From assembly GCF_013041615.1 (NCBI RefSeq), contig NZ_JABEPQ010000002.1, forward strand, positions 868,001-932,000: 64,000 nt of DNA, given 5' to 3'. Positions within the stretch are counted from its first letter, which is position 1; every line of letters starts with the position of its first letter. Positions 33,789-42,069 of this stretch are shown here, in pieces. Position numbers and translations under genes: made by a program. Origin of the DNA: Knoellia koreensis. Its GTDB lineage: Bacteria; Actinomycetota; Actinomycetes; Actinomycetales; Dermatophilaceae. Under the pieces are notes generated by a model. That model searched no databases. It was not told the origin of the DNA and worked only from the letters and a program-made list of their open reading frames with translations.

Positions 33789-33834
33789 GCCGGGTGCACC
33801 TCCCAACTCCCCTTCCCGGGATGGTGCACCCGGC
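33789..33834. terminator. Inverted repeat after the HtrA-like protease gene
   Basis: Arms GCCGGGTGCACC (33789-33800) and GGTGCACCCGGC (33823-33834) are perfect. A smaller TCCC/GGGA pair nests inside the loop. It lies about 95 bases past the protease stop and may terminate the two-component-protease transcript. Confidence 0.55.
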
Positions 33835-33862
33835 TTTCGCACGTCGTGGGGCTTGCCAGGCG

Positions 33863-33895
33863 GCGTATGCCGCGTGGTCACGTCGCGGCATACGC
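33863..33895. repeat. Octamer-pair hairpin upstream of the HelD-like gene
   Basis: A perfect 12-bp inverted repeat, GCGTATGCCGCG (33863-33874) with its complement (33884-33895), and a 9-base loop. It is one of five loci where the iterated octamer forms an inverted pair. The rest of the 277-base gap (33696-33972) holds another inverted repeat and no gene. Confidence 0.7.
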
Positions 33896-33972
33896 GCCGG
33901 TGGTCGCGACCACACGTCAGGCGACGGATAACCCGTTGGTGCGCCTCGGTCCCCGTGGCAGAATCGCTCCTT

Positions 33973-35994
33973 GTGCCTGACGCCGTGAGCCCCTCCCCCG
34001 AACTGGCCCGCGAGCAGGAGCACCTGGCCACGGCCCGGGCCGCGCTGGCGCGGATGCGCGAGCAGACCCTGTCGCTGAAGATCCAGGCCCACGACCCGAT
34101 CTCGGCCGAGAACCTCGCCCGCACCCTGCACCTGCGGGCCGCGTCACTCCAGGACGACCCGTCGACGACGCTGTTCTTCGGCCGGCTCGACACCGACACC
34201 CCCGAGCGGTTCTACATCGGGCGGCGGCACGTCACCGACGACCACGGCGACCCGCTGGTCATCGACTGGCGGGCGCGCATGTCGACCGCCTTCTACCGGG
34301 CGTCCCGGGCCGAGCCGATGGGCGTCGTGCTGCGTCGCCGGTTCGGGTTGGACCACGGCGCGATCACGGCCTACGAGGACGAGCACCTCCAGGACCGCGC
34401 CGAGCACGACTCGCGCAGCCAGATCCTCGCCGAGGAGATCGAGCGCCCCCGGGTCGGGCCGATGCGTGACATCGTCGCGACGATCCAGCCCGAACAGGAC
34501 GAGATCGTCCGGGCGGGCGCCGACACCACCATCTGCGTGCAGGGCGCGCCCGGCACGGGCAAGACCGCGGTCGGCCTCCACCGCGCCGCGTGGCTGCTCT
34601 ATGCCTTCCGCGACAAGCTTTCGCGCAGCGGTGTGCTCGTCATCGGGCCCAACCGGGCCTTCCTCGAGCACATCGGTGCGGTGCTGCCGGCGCTTGGCGA
34701 GGTGGCGGTGGGACACACCACGATCGAGGAGCTCGTCGCGTCGGTGCCGATCCGCGGCACGGACCACACCGAGACCGCCGTCCTCAAGGGTGACGCGCGG
34801 CTGGCCGAGGTGCTGCGCCGCGCGGTGTGGTCGGGCGTGGGCCGGCCGACGGAGGCGCTCGTCGTGCCGCGCGGGTCGCGCAAGTGGCGCGTCCCGGCCT
34901 ACGAGGTGGCCGAGATCCTCGACGAGCTCGTGGCGCGCGGGGTGCGGTACGACGCGGCGCGGCAGATGCTGCCGCAACGGCTCGCGCACGCGGTGCTGCT
35001 CCAGATGGAACGCGCTGGCGACTCCCCCGATGACCGCGTGCAGGACTCCGTGGCCCGCTCGGCGGTGGTGAAGAAGTATGCCGCCGGCCTCTGGCCGGCG
35101 CTCGACGCCAAGGCCGTGCTGTGGTCGCTGCTGTCCGACCCGGCCGTCCTCGCGGAGCACGCCGACGGCATCCTGACCGAGGACGAACAACGAATCCTGT
35201 TGTGGGACAACCCCCCTCGCACCAAGGGATCGGCCAAGTGGTCGCTCGCCGACGCAGTCCTCCTCGACGAGCTGGCCGACCACATCAGCCGCACGCCATC
35301 GCTCGGGCACGTCGTTCTCGACGAGGCGCAGGACCTCTCACCGATGCAGCTGCGCGCCGTCGGGCGGCGCTGCTCCACCGGAGCCGCGACCGTCCTCGGC
35401 GACATCGCCCAGGGCACGACGCCGTGGGCCACCGGCTCGTGGGAGCAGTCGCTCGAGCACCTGGGCAAGCCGGGCAGCCACGTCGAGGTGCTCGACCGCG
35501 GCTTCCGCGTGCCCGCGGCAGTGATCGAGTATGCCGCGCGCCTGCTGCCGCACATGGCTCCCGGTCTCGGGGTGCCGGTCTCGGTGCGTGACAACCCGGG
35601 ACGGCTCGACGTCGTGCAGGCGGACGGCGAGGCGCTGACCCTCGCGGCGGCGGACGCGGTGGCACAGGAGGTGGCCGAGCCTGGGTCGGTCGGCGTCATC
35701 GTCCCCGATGCGATCGTGAGCGCGGTGTCAGATGCGTTGCAGGGCAAGGGCATCGGACACGGCATCCTCGGTGCCGACCACGGCGACATCGACCACCAGG
35801 TCGACGTGGTGCCCGCCACCGTCGCCAAGGGCCTCGAGTTCGACCGGGTCGTCGTGGTCGAGCCATCCGCCATCGTCGCTGCCGAGCCCGACGAGCGCAC
35901 GGGCCTGCGCCGCCTCTACGTCGTCCTCACCCGCGCCGTGTCGGCCCTGACGGTCGTCCACTCCGCACCCCTCCCCGCCCAGCTGACCAGCTGA
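33973..35994 (+). CDS. HelD/HelR-like superfamily 1 ATPase (RNA polymerase-recycling helicase family)
   Basis: A 673-residue UvrD-like ATPase. The N-terminus is a helical hairpin (ELAREQEHLATARAALARMR), the region by which HelD proteins enter RNA polymerase. Walker A GAPGTGKTAVGLHRAA lies near residue 191, Walker B VVLDEAQDLSPMQLRAV in the middle, and helicase motifs DRGFRVPAAVIEYA, KGLEFDRVVVVEP and LYVVLTRAVSAL near the end. These match the HelD/HelR group, which removes stalled or rifampicin-bound polymerase. The start is uncertain: GTG at 33973 is preferred, but the frame is open upstream. Confidence 0.88.
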   Translation: MPDAVSPSPELAREQEHLATARAALARMREQTLSLKIQAHDPISAENLARTLHLRAASLQDDPSTTLFFGRLDTDTPERFYIGRRHVTDDHGDPLVIDWRARMSTAFYRASRAEPMGVVLRRRFGLDHGAITAYEDEHLQDRAEHDSRSQILAEEIERPRVGPMRDIVATIQPEQDEIVRAGADTTICVQGAPGTGKTAVGLHRAAWLLYAFRDKLSRSGVLVIGPNRAFLEHIGAVLPALGEVAVGHTTIEELVASVPIRGTDHTETAVLKGDARLAEVLRRAVWSGVGRPTEALVVPRGSRKWRVPAYEVAEILDELVARGVRYDAARQMLPQRLAHAVLLQMERAGDSPDDRVQDSVARSAVVKKYAAGLWPALDAKAVLWSLLSDPAVLAEHADGILTEDEQRILLWDNPPRTKGSAKWSLADAVLLDELADHISRTPSLGHVVLDEAQDLSPMQLRAVGRRCSTGAATVLGDIAQGTTPWATGSWEQSLEHLGKPGSHVEVLDRGFRVPAAVIEYAARLLPHMAPGLGVPVSVRDNPGRLDVVQADGEALTLAAADAVAQEVAEPGSVGVIVPDAIVSAVSDALQGKGIGHGILGADHGDIDHQVDVVPATVAKGLEFDRVVVVEPSAIVAAEPDERTGLRRLYVVLTRAVSALTVVHSAPLPAQLTS

Positions 35995-36035
35995 CGCGTG
36001 GTCGCGCGGGTGACCACGCGGCATACTGGCTGACC

Positions 36036-36686
36036 GTGCCGGCCCTCATCACCTGGTGGACCCTCGACCTGCGCGAGCTCGCGCCGCAGGCGCACAGCGA
36101 TGCCGTCCAGGCGGTCGGTGCCGACCTGTTGCGGCGCTGGACCGAGCCGCACCGGCGCTACCACACGACCACCCACCTGGTGGAGGTCTTCTGGGCCCTG
36201 GAGGACCTCGAGCAGGCGGGCGTCGTGGACACCCGGGACGCGGCCCTCGGGCGGCTCGTGGGGTGGTTCCACGACGCGGTCTACGACCCGGCTGCGGCGC
36301 TCGGCGACAACGAGACGGCGAGTGCCGCGCTGGCGTCCCGTGACCTGCATGCGTTGGGGCTCAAGGACTCTGACGTCGAGACGGTGCGCGACCTCATCCT
36401 CGCCACCGAGCGACACGACCTCGCGCCCGATGGGCTCGCCACCGCGTTCCACGACGCCGACCTGTGGATCCTCTCCGCTCCTCCGGAGCGCTACGCCGCT
36501 TACACCGAGCAGGTGCGCGAGGAGTATGCCGCCGTGCCCGATGACGCGTTCCGCGCCGGCCGGGCGGCGATCCTGCGGCCCTTCCTCGACCGCGACACCA
36601 TCTACGCCACGGACCTCGCGCGGGACACGTGGGAGTCGCAGGCCCGGGCCAATCTCGCTGCGGAGCTGACCGCCCTCACCCAGTGA
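36036..36686 (+). CDS. HD-domain metal-dependent phosphohydrolase
   Basis: A 216-residue protein of the predicted HD superfamily hydrolases. Metal-ligand motifs are RRYHTTTHLVEVF, WFHDAVYDP (the HD pair), TERHDL and DADLWIL. The architecture is a single HD domain without sensor or synthetase parts, so it is not a RelA/SpoT-type enzyme. Similar proteins may act on nucleotides, but the substrate is unknown. It starts at a GTG 41 bases after the HelD-like gene, behind an extended octamer copy at 36010-36024. Its 3' end overlaps the convergent Nudix gene by 11 bases. Confidence 0.85.
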   Translation: MPALITWWTLDLRELAPQAHSDAVQAVGADLLRRWTEPHRRYHTTTHLVEVFWALEDLEQAGVVDTRDAALGRLVGWFHDAVYDPAAALGDNETASAALASRDLHALGLKDSDVETVRDLILATERHDLAPDGLATAFHDADLWILSAPPERYAAYTEQVREEYAAVPDDAFRAGRAAILRPFLDRDTIYATDLARDTWESQARANLAAELTALTQ

Positions 36687-37185
36687 GCTGGCTGCCGATG
36701 AGCGGCCACCAGAACCGGTCGCCCGCCCGACGCTCGAACTCTTCGCCACTCACCCACTGCGGGTCGACCGCGTCGTCCTCGACGGCGACGAGCGGTGGCG
36801 CCGCGACGGCGAGCCGGGCGGCATACAGCTGCATCGAACCGCCACCGGGGGGCCAGCGACCATGGCCGGTGAGCGGCGAGAAGCGTTCCTGCCCAACGGG
36901 TTTGAGCTGATCGGCCGTGAGCACGAGACCGGTCTCCTCGCGCACCTCGCGGATGGCGCAGCCCACCACCGTCTCGTCGGCCTCCCGACCTCCGCCGGGG
37001 ATGGACCACTCCTGCCGGCGCGGGCTCCAGACCACGCACCACTGCCCGACCGCGTCCTGCAGGACCACCATCGCGGCGAAGACCTCGTCCGCCGGCACCA
37101 GCGCATCGTCGAGCCAGAGCTCGACCTGCGCCGCCGAACCGTCCGCGAAGGTGGCCCGCTCCACCCGTTCGAGCAGTCGCCTCAC
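36676..37185 (-). CDS. Nudix hydrolase
   Basis: A 169-residue Nudix-fold enzyme with a complete Nudix box: GGGREADETVVGCAIREVREETGL contains the glycine and REVREE residues that bind the metal. Substrates of the family are nucleoside diphosphates linked to other groups; specificity is not evident. A GTG start that overlaps the stop of the upstream DUF4031 gene (GTGA) is preferred to a longer frame, implying translational coupling. A C-terminal WPLIGSQLTG segment resembles the WWPLLEDGPRA tail of its neighbour, hinting at shared ancestry of the two C-terminal folds. Confidence 0.88.
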   Translation of the reverse strand: MRRLLERVERATFADGSAAQVELWLDDALVPADEVFAAMVVLQDAVGQWCVVWSPRRQEWSIPGGGREADETVVGCAIREVREETGLVLTADQLKPVGQERFSPLTGHGRWPPGGGSMQLYAARLAVAAPPLVAVEDDAVDPQWVSGEEFERRAGDRFWWPLIGSQLTG

Positions 37186-37919
37186 GCGCGGGGGCCGTCC
37201 TCGAGGAGGGGCCACCAGTGCCGCGTGCCGAGCTGTGCCGCCTGGTCGGCGGGTTGCAGCCAGCGCCCGGCCAGGACCGTCGCATCCGGGCCCACCTCAC
37301 GCTGCCATACGGTGAACGCGGCGCTCGGTGTCGGCCACGGGTAGTCGTCATCGGGCTGCTGGACGACGTTGCGGACGTACCCGATGAGGCGCAGGTCGGG
37401 CGGCGCGTCGACGCCGGTCACGACCCGGTGCAGCAGGTCGAGGGCCTGCGCGGGCGTGGCGTCACCGACTGGCGCCGAGGGCAGGTCGGGCCCCCCGCCG
37501 TCGGACCGGTCGAGGACCAGCACGTCGTCGCCCCGGAACAGCGCGAGCCGCACGACCACGGTGTGGCTCGGCGGGTTCTCCTGCCGGGAGGCGATGACGT
37601 CCGCGCGCGACCCCGGAGGCAGCCACGACGCGTCCGGCACCGAGGCGATGACCTTCTCGTGCCGCCGCTTCTGCACGCGCAGACCGCTCGCCTGCAGGAG
37701 CCGCACCAGCTCCCGGCCACCCACCTCACGCGCGCCCGCGGCTACCAGCGCGGCATACCTCTCCTCGGGCACGTCGTAGTGGTCACCTTCGAAGCCGCGG
37801 CGCGGAATCCCCTGTGCCGCAGCGAATTCGTGCAGCTCGTCATAGGACGTGTCACTGACCAGGTGGGACCAGAGACGCCCGTGGGCCGGCCATGCGGGCG
37901 GGTCGATCCAGATGGTCAC
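37182..37919 (-). CDS. DUF4031 protein fused to a degenerate Nudix-like domain
   Basis: A 245-residue protein. The N-terminal 80 residues (TIWIDPPAWPAHGRLWSHLV, then GIPRRGFEGDHYDVPEERY) are a DUF4031 domain, found in many actinobacteria and sometimes alone. The C-terminal part (VVVRLALFRGDDVLVLDRSD through RHWWPLLEDGPRA) follows the strand order of a Nudix fold but lacks the REXXEEXG metal-binding helix. The true Nudix gene begins inside its stop codon. The pair may form a complex in which one subunit is catalytic (inference). GTG start; the RBS is weak. Confidence 0.75.
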   Translation of the reverse strand: MTIWIDPPAWPAHGRLWSHLVSDTSYDELHEFAAAQGIPRRGFEGDHYDVPEERYAALVAAGAREVGGRELVRLLQASGLRVQKRRHEKVIASVPDASWLPPGSRADVIASRQENPPSHTVVVRLALFRGDDVLVLDRSDGGGPDLPSAPVGDATPAQALDLLHRVVTGVDAPPDLRLIGYVRNVVQQPDDDYPWPTPSAAFTVWQREVGPDATVLAGRWLQPADQAAQLGTRHWWPLLEDGPRA

Positions 37920-38035
37920 CTGCCCGACGCTACCCCGGCACCCGCACACTGTGGATAACTCCGCGGCAGGTGTCGCAGAACCGCCTAGCGTCGGGACAGG
38001 CGGTGCACGAGGCACCCGATGAGCAGGAGGACGCG

Positions 38036-38326
38036 ATGTCGGCACAGTTCCAGGTGGACACGGACAGGATCCAGGCGGCGTCGGGCGACATCGCCCGCAT
38101 CTCCGGCGAGATCGACACCCAGGTGAGCGCGATGATGGCGCGCCTGACCGGGCTGCAGGACGCGTGGACCGGCGCGGCGTCGGCGCGGTTCCAGGCGCTG
38201 GTCGCCGAGTGGCAGGGCACGCAGAAGCAGGTGCGGGCGTCCCTCGACTCGATCGGTGCCGTGCTCGCCGCCGCCGGGGTGCAGTACGCGGAGACCGAGG
38301 CGCAGACGCTGCGGATGTTCCAGTAG
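38036..38326 (+). CDS. WXG100-family small protein (EsxA-like)
   Basis: A 96-residue helical-hairpin protein. The turn carries the W-x-G motif in QDAWTGAASARF at about residue 43, and the helices have the expected heptad pattern; length is normal for WXG100. An excellent AGGAGG precedes the ATG. These proteins are substrates of type VII (ESX) secretion, but no secretion ATPase or partner gene is nearby, so it must use machinery elsewhere or act otherwise. It is a solitary gene in a divergent position to DUF4031, with two hairpins downstream. Confidence 0.9.
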   Translation: MSAQFQVDTDRIQAASGDIARISGEIDTQVSAMMARLTGLQDAWTGAASARFQALVAEWQGTQKQVRASLDSIGAVLAAAGVQYAETEAQTLRMFQ

Positions 38327-38365
38327 TCCCCGCGTCGCATTGCCCGGCGCACCAGCCCCAGGACC

Positions 38366-38408
38366 GGCGCCGGGTGGCCACCCTTCCCCCGGGTGACCAC
38401 CTGGCGCC
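38366..38408 (+). terminator. Hairpin terminator after the WXG100 gene
   Basis: Arms GGCGCCGGGTGGCCACCC (38366-38383) and GGGTGACCACCTGGCGCC (38391-38408) pair at 16 of 18 positions; the loop is TTCCCCC. It lies 40 bases past the WXG100 stop. Confidence 0.7.
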
Positions 38409-38438
38409 TTCCAGCCCGCTCACCACTGCGGGCGCGGC

Positions 38439-38467
38439 GGTATGCCGTCCGGCCCGGACGGCATACC
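38439..38467. terminator. Octamer-pair palindrome before the FtsX-like gene end
   Basis: A perfect 29-base palindrome: GGTATGCCGTCCGG and its complement around a single C. It lies seven bases from the stop of the leftward permease gene and probably terminates it. It is one of the five octamer inverted pairs. Confidence 0.7.
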
Positions 38468-38474
38468 CCTCGCC

Positions 38475-41021
38475 TCAGTCGGTGGTGATGGCGCGCAGGA
38501 TGTCCAGGCGCGCGGCCCGCCGTCCCGGCCACAACGCGGCCAGCACACCGACGACTCCGGCGAGGACCACGAACAACGCCAGCTGGGGCACGGGGATGGC
38601 CAGCACGTCGATGCCGTCGTCCGCCAGGGTGCGCTGCAGCGCCCAGCCGGCACCGACCCCGAGCACCACCCCGAGGACGGCCCCGACCAGGGCGATCGCC
38701 ACCGACTCGAGGCGCAGCATGGTCCGCAACTGGCGCCGGCTGAGGCCCACCGCCCGCAGCAGCCCGATCTCGCGCGTCCGCTCGATCACTGACAGCGCGA
38801 GGGTGTTGACGATGCCGAGGATCGCGATGAGCACGGCGAGCCCGAGCAGGGCATAGATGATGAACAACAGCTGGTCGATCGGCTTGCGCTGCTCCGCTGC
38901 GAAGGCGTCCTGGTCCTTGACCGACACCGTCGGCAGGTCCGCGATGACCCGGTTGATGCCAGCCTCGACGCTCTTGGCGTCGGCGCCGGGTGCGCGCAGC
39001 ACCATCGTCAGCGAGTCCTGTTGTGGCGCACCGGCTTTCGCCGCAGCGGCCTGGGTGAGCATCACTGGAGGCGCCAGCGTCTGGCGCTTGTAGATGGCGG
39101 CGAGGACGTACGGTGCCGGCTTGGCCCCCGCGACGGCCGCCTGCACGGTGTCACCCACGGAAGCCCCGAGCTCGGCCGCCTTGCCGTCGTCGACGAAGAT
39201 GCTGTTGACCTTGGCTCCGGCGAAGGAACCCGCGGTGAGGTCGAGCGGCACGACCTTGGGGAAGACGGCCGGGTCGATGGCTCCGCTGAACGAGCGGTCG
39301 CCGTCGATGTTCACGGCGGTGTAGCGCATCGACGCCACCTCACCCACACCGGGGACGGCAGCGACGTCCTTGGTGATCGCCGCGCTGAACGGCTGTCCGA
39401 TGGCGCTCGAGACGACGTAGTCGGCGGCGAAGTTCTCACCGATCGTCTTGTCGACGCTGGCCTTGGCCGAGGCGCCGAACACCGACATCATCGAGACCAA
39501 CGTGAGCCCGATCATCAAGGCGGACGCGGTCGCGGCGGTACGGCGCGGGTTGCGCACGGCATTCTGCTCGGCCATCAGCCCCACCCTCCGGAACATCGCG
39601 CGGTAGACGGCCCCGAGCGCCACGATGAGCGGACGAGCCAGCACCGGGCTCGCCGTGATGGCGCCGAGGATGAGCAGGCCCACTCCGCCGCCGACCCACC
39701 ACGGGCGGTGCCCGAGATCGGTGAGGAACACCCCGAGCACGATGCCCTCGAGCCCGAGCACCATGGCGGCGCCGCCCAGCGCGGTGCGCCACGCCAGGCT
39801 CGACTCGGGCAGGGCGATGTCGTCACGCATCGCCGCGACCGGCGGCATCTTTCCTGCGCGGCGCGCGGGGAGGTAGGCCGCCACGAGGGTGACGACGAGG
39901 CCCACGAGGTATGCCGCGAGGGCGGTGCGTGGCTGCAGCACCAGCGGGGTGCCGCTGAGGTCCAAACCGAAGGTGGCGAAGAGGGACCGGATGCCGATGG
40001 CCAGCACGAACCCCAGCCCCAGACCGACGGTCGAGCCGAACACCGCGACGACGAACGCCTCGAACAGCACCGACCTGCTCACCTGTCGCCGGGCCGCCCC
40101 CAGGGCTCGCAGCAGCGCCAGCTCACGGCTGCGCTGGGCCACGAGGATGGAGAAGGTGTTGATGATGAGGAAGGCGCCGACGAACAGGGCGATTCCGGCG
40201 AAGATCAGCAGGAACGTGTTGATGAAGCCGAGGGCCTGACCGATCCCGTTTGCCTGCTCCTTGGCGACCGAGGCACCGGTCACGGCTTGGTAGCCGGACG
40301 GCAGCTTCGCCTGGACCGCTGTGGCGAGCGCGGCCGGGTCGACGCCGGGTCGCGCCGTCACCCAGGCATCGGTGAACTCGTCCTTGCCGTCGAAGTAGAG
40401 CTGCTGGGCCGTCTTGGTGTCGAAGAAGGCGAGAGTGGCGCCGACCAGCCCGCCGTCGCTGAACTTCGACGTGCCGACGAGGGTCGCCCGGACCTTGGGG
40501 CGGGCACCGCTGGTCACGAGCGTGACGGTGTCGCCGATGCGGTAACCGGCGCGCTCGGCGGTCCCCTCGTCGAGGTTGACCTCACCGCTGCGCTCGGGCC
40601 ACCGCCCGTCGACCAACGAGACGGGCGGCTTGCCCGAACCGGTCGGCGCGTCGTTGTGGCTGAGGCCCAGCCCGGGCGGCCCACCGCCGCCGATCAGCTT
40701 GCCCTGCTTGGAGACGACGAAGGTGCTGGGGTCGGAGACGTTGCCGTCGGCCCGGGCGGCGCCCTCGACCGATGCCAGCTGGCGCACGAGGGATGCCGGC
40801 ACGGTCTTGGCGGTGGGGGCGCTGTCGATGGTGGAGCTGGCGGTCGCCGGGCGGACGACCACGTCACCGACGACCTCGGTGATGCCGTTGAACGCCTTGC
40901 CGAGGGTGTCGGTGAAGATGAACGACCCCGACACGAACGCGACCCCGAGGACGATCGCGAAGGCGCTCATCGCTAGCCGCAGCTTGCGGCCCAGCAGGCT
41001 CTTCCAGCTGGCGTGCAACAC
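38475..41021 (-). CDS. FtsX-like ABC transporter permease (large, two FtsX domains)
   Basis: An 848-residue membrane protein. One N-terminal transmembrane helix precedes a large extracytoplasmic MacB-like domain, then three helices, a short joint, a second extracytoplasmic domain and three final helices. Both FtsX units are visible (FLIINTFSILVAQRSRELAL and GIVNTLALSVIERTREIGLL). Such permeases do not pump through the membrane like ordinary ABC proteins; they transmit ATPase motion to envelope substrates such as lipoproteins, lipids or antibiotics. It follows the ATPase gene by three bases and begins at GTG. Confidence 0.92.
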   Translation of the reverse strand: MLHASWKSLLGRKLRLAMSAFAIVLGVAFVSGSFIFTDTLGKAFNGITEVVGDVVVRPATASSTIDSAPTAKTVPASLVRQLASVEGAARADGNVSDPSTFVVSKQGKLIGGGGPPGLGLSHNDAPTGSGKPPVSLVDGRWPERSGEVNLDEGTAERAGYRIGDTVTLVTSGARPKVRATLVGTSKFSDGGLVGATLAFFDTKTAQQLYFDGKDEFTDAWVTARPGVDPAALATAVQAKLPSGYQAVTGASVAKEQANGIGQALGFINTFLLIFAGIALFVGAFLIINTFSILVAQRSRELALLRALGAARRQVSRSVLFEAFVVAVFGSTVGLGLGFVLAIGIRSLFATFGLDLSGTPLVLQPRTALAAYLVGLVVTLVAAYLPARRAGKMPPVAAMRDDIALPESSLAWRTALGGAAMVLGLEGIVLGVFLTDLGHRPWWVGGGVGLLILGAITASPVLARPLIVALGAVYRAMFRRVGLMAEQNAVRNPRRTAATASALMIGLTLVSMMSVFGASAKASVDKTIGENFAADYVVSSAIGQPFSAAITKDVAAVPGVGEVASMRYTAVNIDGDRSFSGAIDPAVFPKVVPLDLTAGSFAGAKVNSIFVDDGKAAELGASVGDTVQAAVAGAKPAPYVLAAIYKRQTLAPPVMLTQAAAAKAGAPQQDSLTMVLRAPGADAKSVEAGINRVIADLPTVSVKDQDAFAAEQRKPIDQLLFIIYALLGLAVLIAILGIVNTLALSVIERTREIGLLRAVGLSRRQLRTMLRLESVAIALVGAVLGVVLGVGAGWALQRTLADDGIDVLAIPVPQLALFVVLAGVVGVLAALWPGRRAARLDILRAITTD

Positions 41022-41024
41022 CGG

Positions 41025-41855
41025 TCAGTCCTCCGCGCGCGCGGCGGCGGCGTGCGACGCGGCCGTGCTCGCCGAGCCGGCCGACAGCTCGGCCATCCGC
41101 TCGAGGATCCGCTCGGCCGTGGGCTCGCGCATCTCGTCGACGAACTGGCCGTCCGCGAGGAACAGCACCCGGTCGGTGTGCGCGGCCGCCACCGGGTCGT
41201 GGGTCACCATGACGATCGTCTGCCCGAACTCGTCGACGCTGCGCCGCAGGAACCCGAGCACCTCGGCACCCGACGTCGAGTCCAGGTTGCCCGTCGGCTC
41301 GTCGGCGAAGACGATTTCGGGCCGGCTCACGAGCGCACGGGCGCAGGCGACTCGCTGCTGCTGGCCGCCCGAGAGCTGGTTGGGACGGTGTCCCAGACGG
41401 TCACGCAGCCCCACCGTCTCGATGACGAGGTCGAACCAGTCCTGCTCCGGCGTGCGGCCCGCGATGGCCAGCGGCAGCAGGATGTTCTCCTGCGCGGTGA
41501 GGGTCGGCACGAGGTTGAAGGCCTGGAACACGAACCCGATCCGGTCGCGCCGCAGCCGGGTGAGCGCCTTGTCCTTGAGGGTGGTGATGTCGACGTCGCC
41601 GATCAGCACCTGCCCACCCGAGGCCGCGTCGAGACCGGCCGCGCAGTGCATCAGCGTCGACTTCCCCGACCCGGACGGGCCCATGACCGCGGTGAACTCG
41701 CCCCGGTTGACGTCGACGCTCACCCCGTCGAGGGCACGCACCTCCGTCTCCCCCTTGCCGTAGACCTTGGTCAGGTCGACGACGCGCGCCGCGATGGCCC
41801 GCGCCGTCGTGGCGTCGCCGGTTGGCGCACTGGTCGTGTCGGTCATGGCTGTCAT
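41025..41855 (-). CDS. ABC transporter ATPase, LolD/MacB type
   Basis: A 276-residue ATPase partner of the FtsX-like permease. Walker A GPSGSGKSTLMHCAAGLD, Q-loop VFQAFNLVPTLTAQENILLP, signature LSGGQQQRVACARAL and Walker B IVFADEPTGNLDS are all present. The DEPTGNLD form is diagnostic of the LolD/MacB branch. A Ser/Ala-rich tail closes the protein. The ATG chosen has GGAG eight bases upstream; a second ATG three codons later is possible. Together with the permease it may extrude antimicrobials or handle lipids; the substrate is unknown. Confidence 0.93.
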   Translation of the reverse strand: MTAMTDTTSAPTGDATTARAIAARVVDLTKVYGKGETEVRALDGVSVDVNRGEFTAVMGPSGSGKSTLMHCAAGLDAASGGQVLIGDVDITTLKDKALTRLRRDRIGFVFQAFNLVPTLTAQENILLPLAIAGRTPEQDWFDLVIETVGLRDRLGHRPNQLSGGQQQRVACARALVSRPEIVFADEPTGNLDSTSGAEVLGFLRRSVDEFGQTIVMVTHDPVAAAHTDRVLFLADGQFVDEMREPTAERILERMAELSAGSASTAASHAAAARAED

Positions 41856-41985
41856 CTCTCCGGCTCCCGGGTTCGAGGGTGAAACCTGTTCGGAGCCAAC
41901 GCTAGGCAGACACCGCGACCCGCACCCTCAGGTTCGACCCTGAACCCACCCTGAGGGAACCCCGGGACCGCGTCGCGGTCGATGA

Positions 41986-42027
41986 CGTCTGCGTGAACGG
42001 TTGCCATGGCGACCGTTCACGCAGACG
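41986..42027. repeat. 42-bp near-perfect palindrome
   Basis: The 42 bases read the same on both strands except at one pair. Arms begin CGTCTGCGTGAACGG and meet at a central CCATGG with no loop. It lies between the leftward PhoD-like gene (stop at 42070) and the ABC ATPase start. It may terminate phoD-like transcription, but its lack of a loop is more typical of a cruciform or a dimer-binding site. Confidence 0.8.
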
Positions 42028-42069
42028 CAAGCAGGCGGCATACCGAGTCGTCGGCACCCGCCCCCATGG

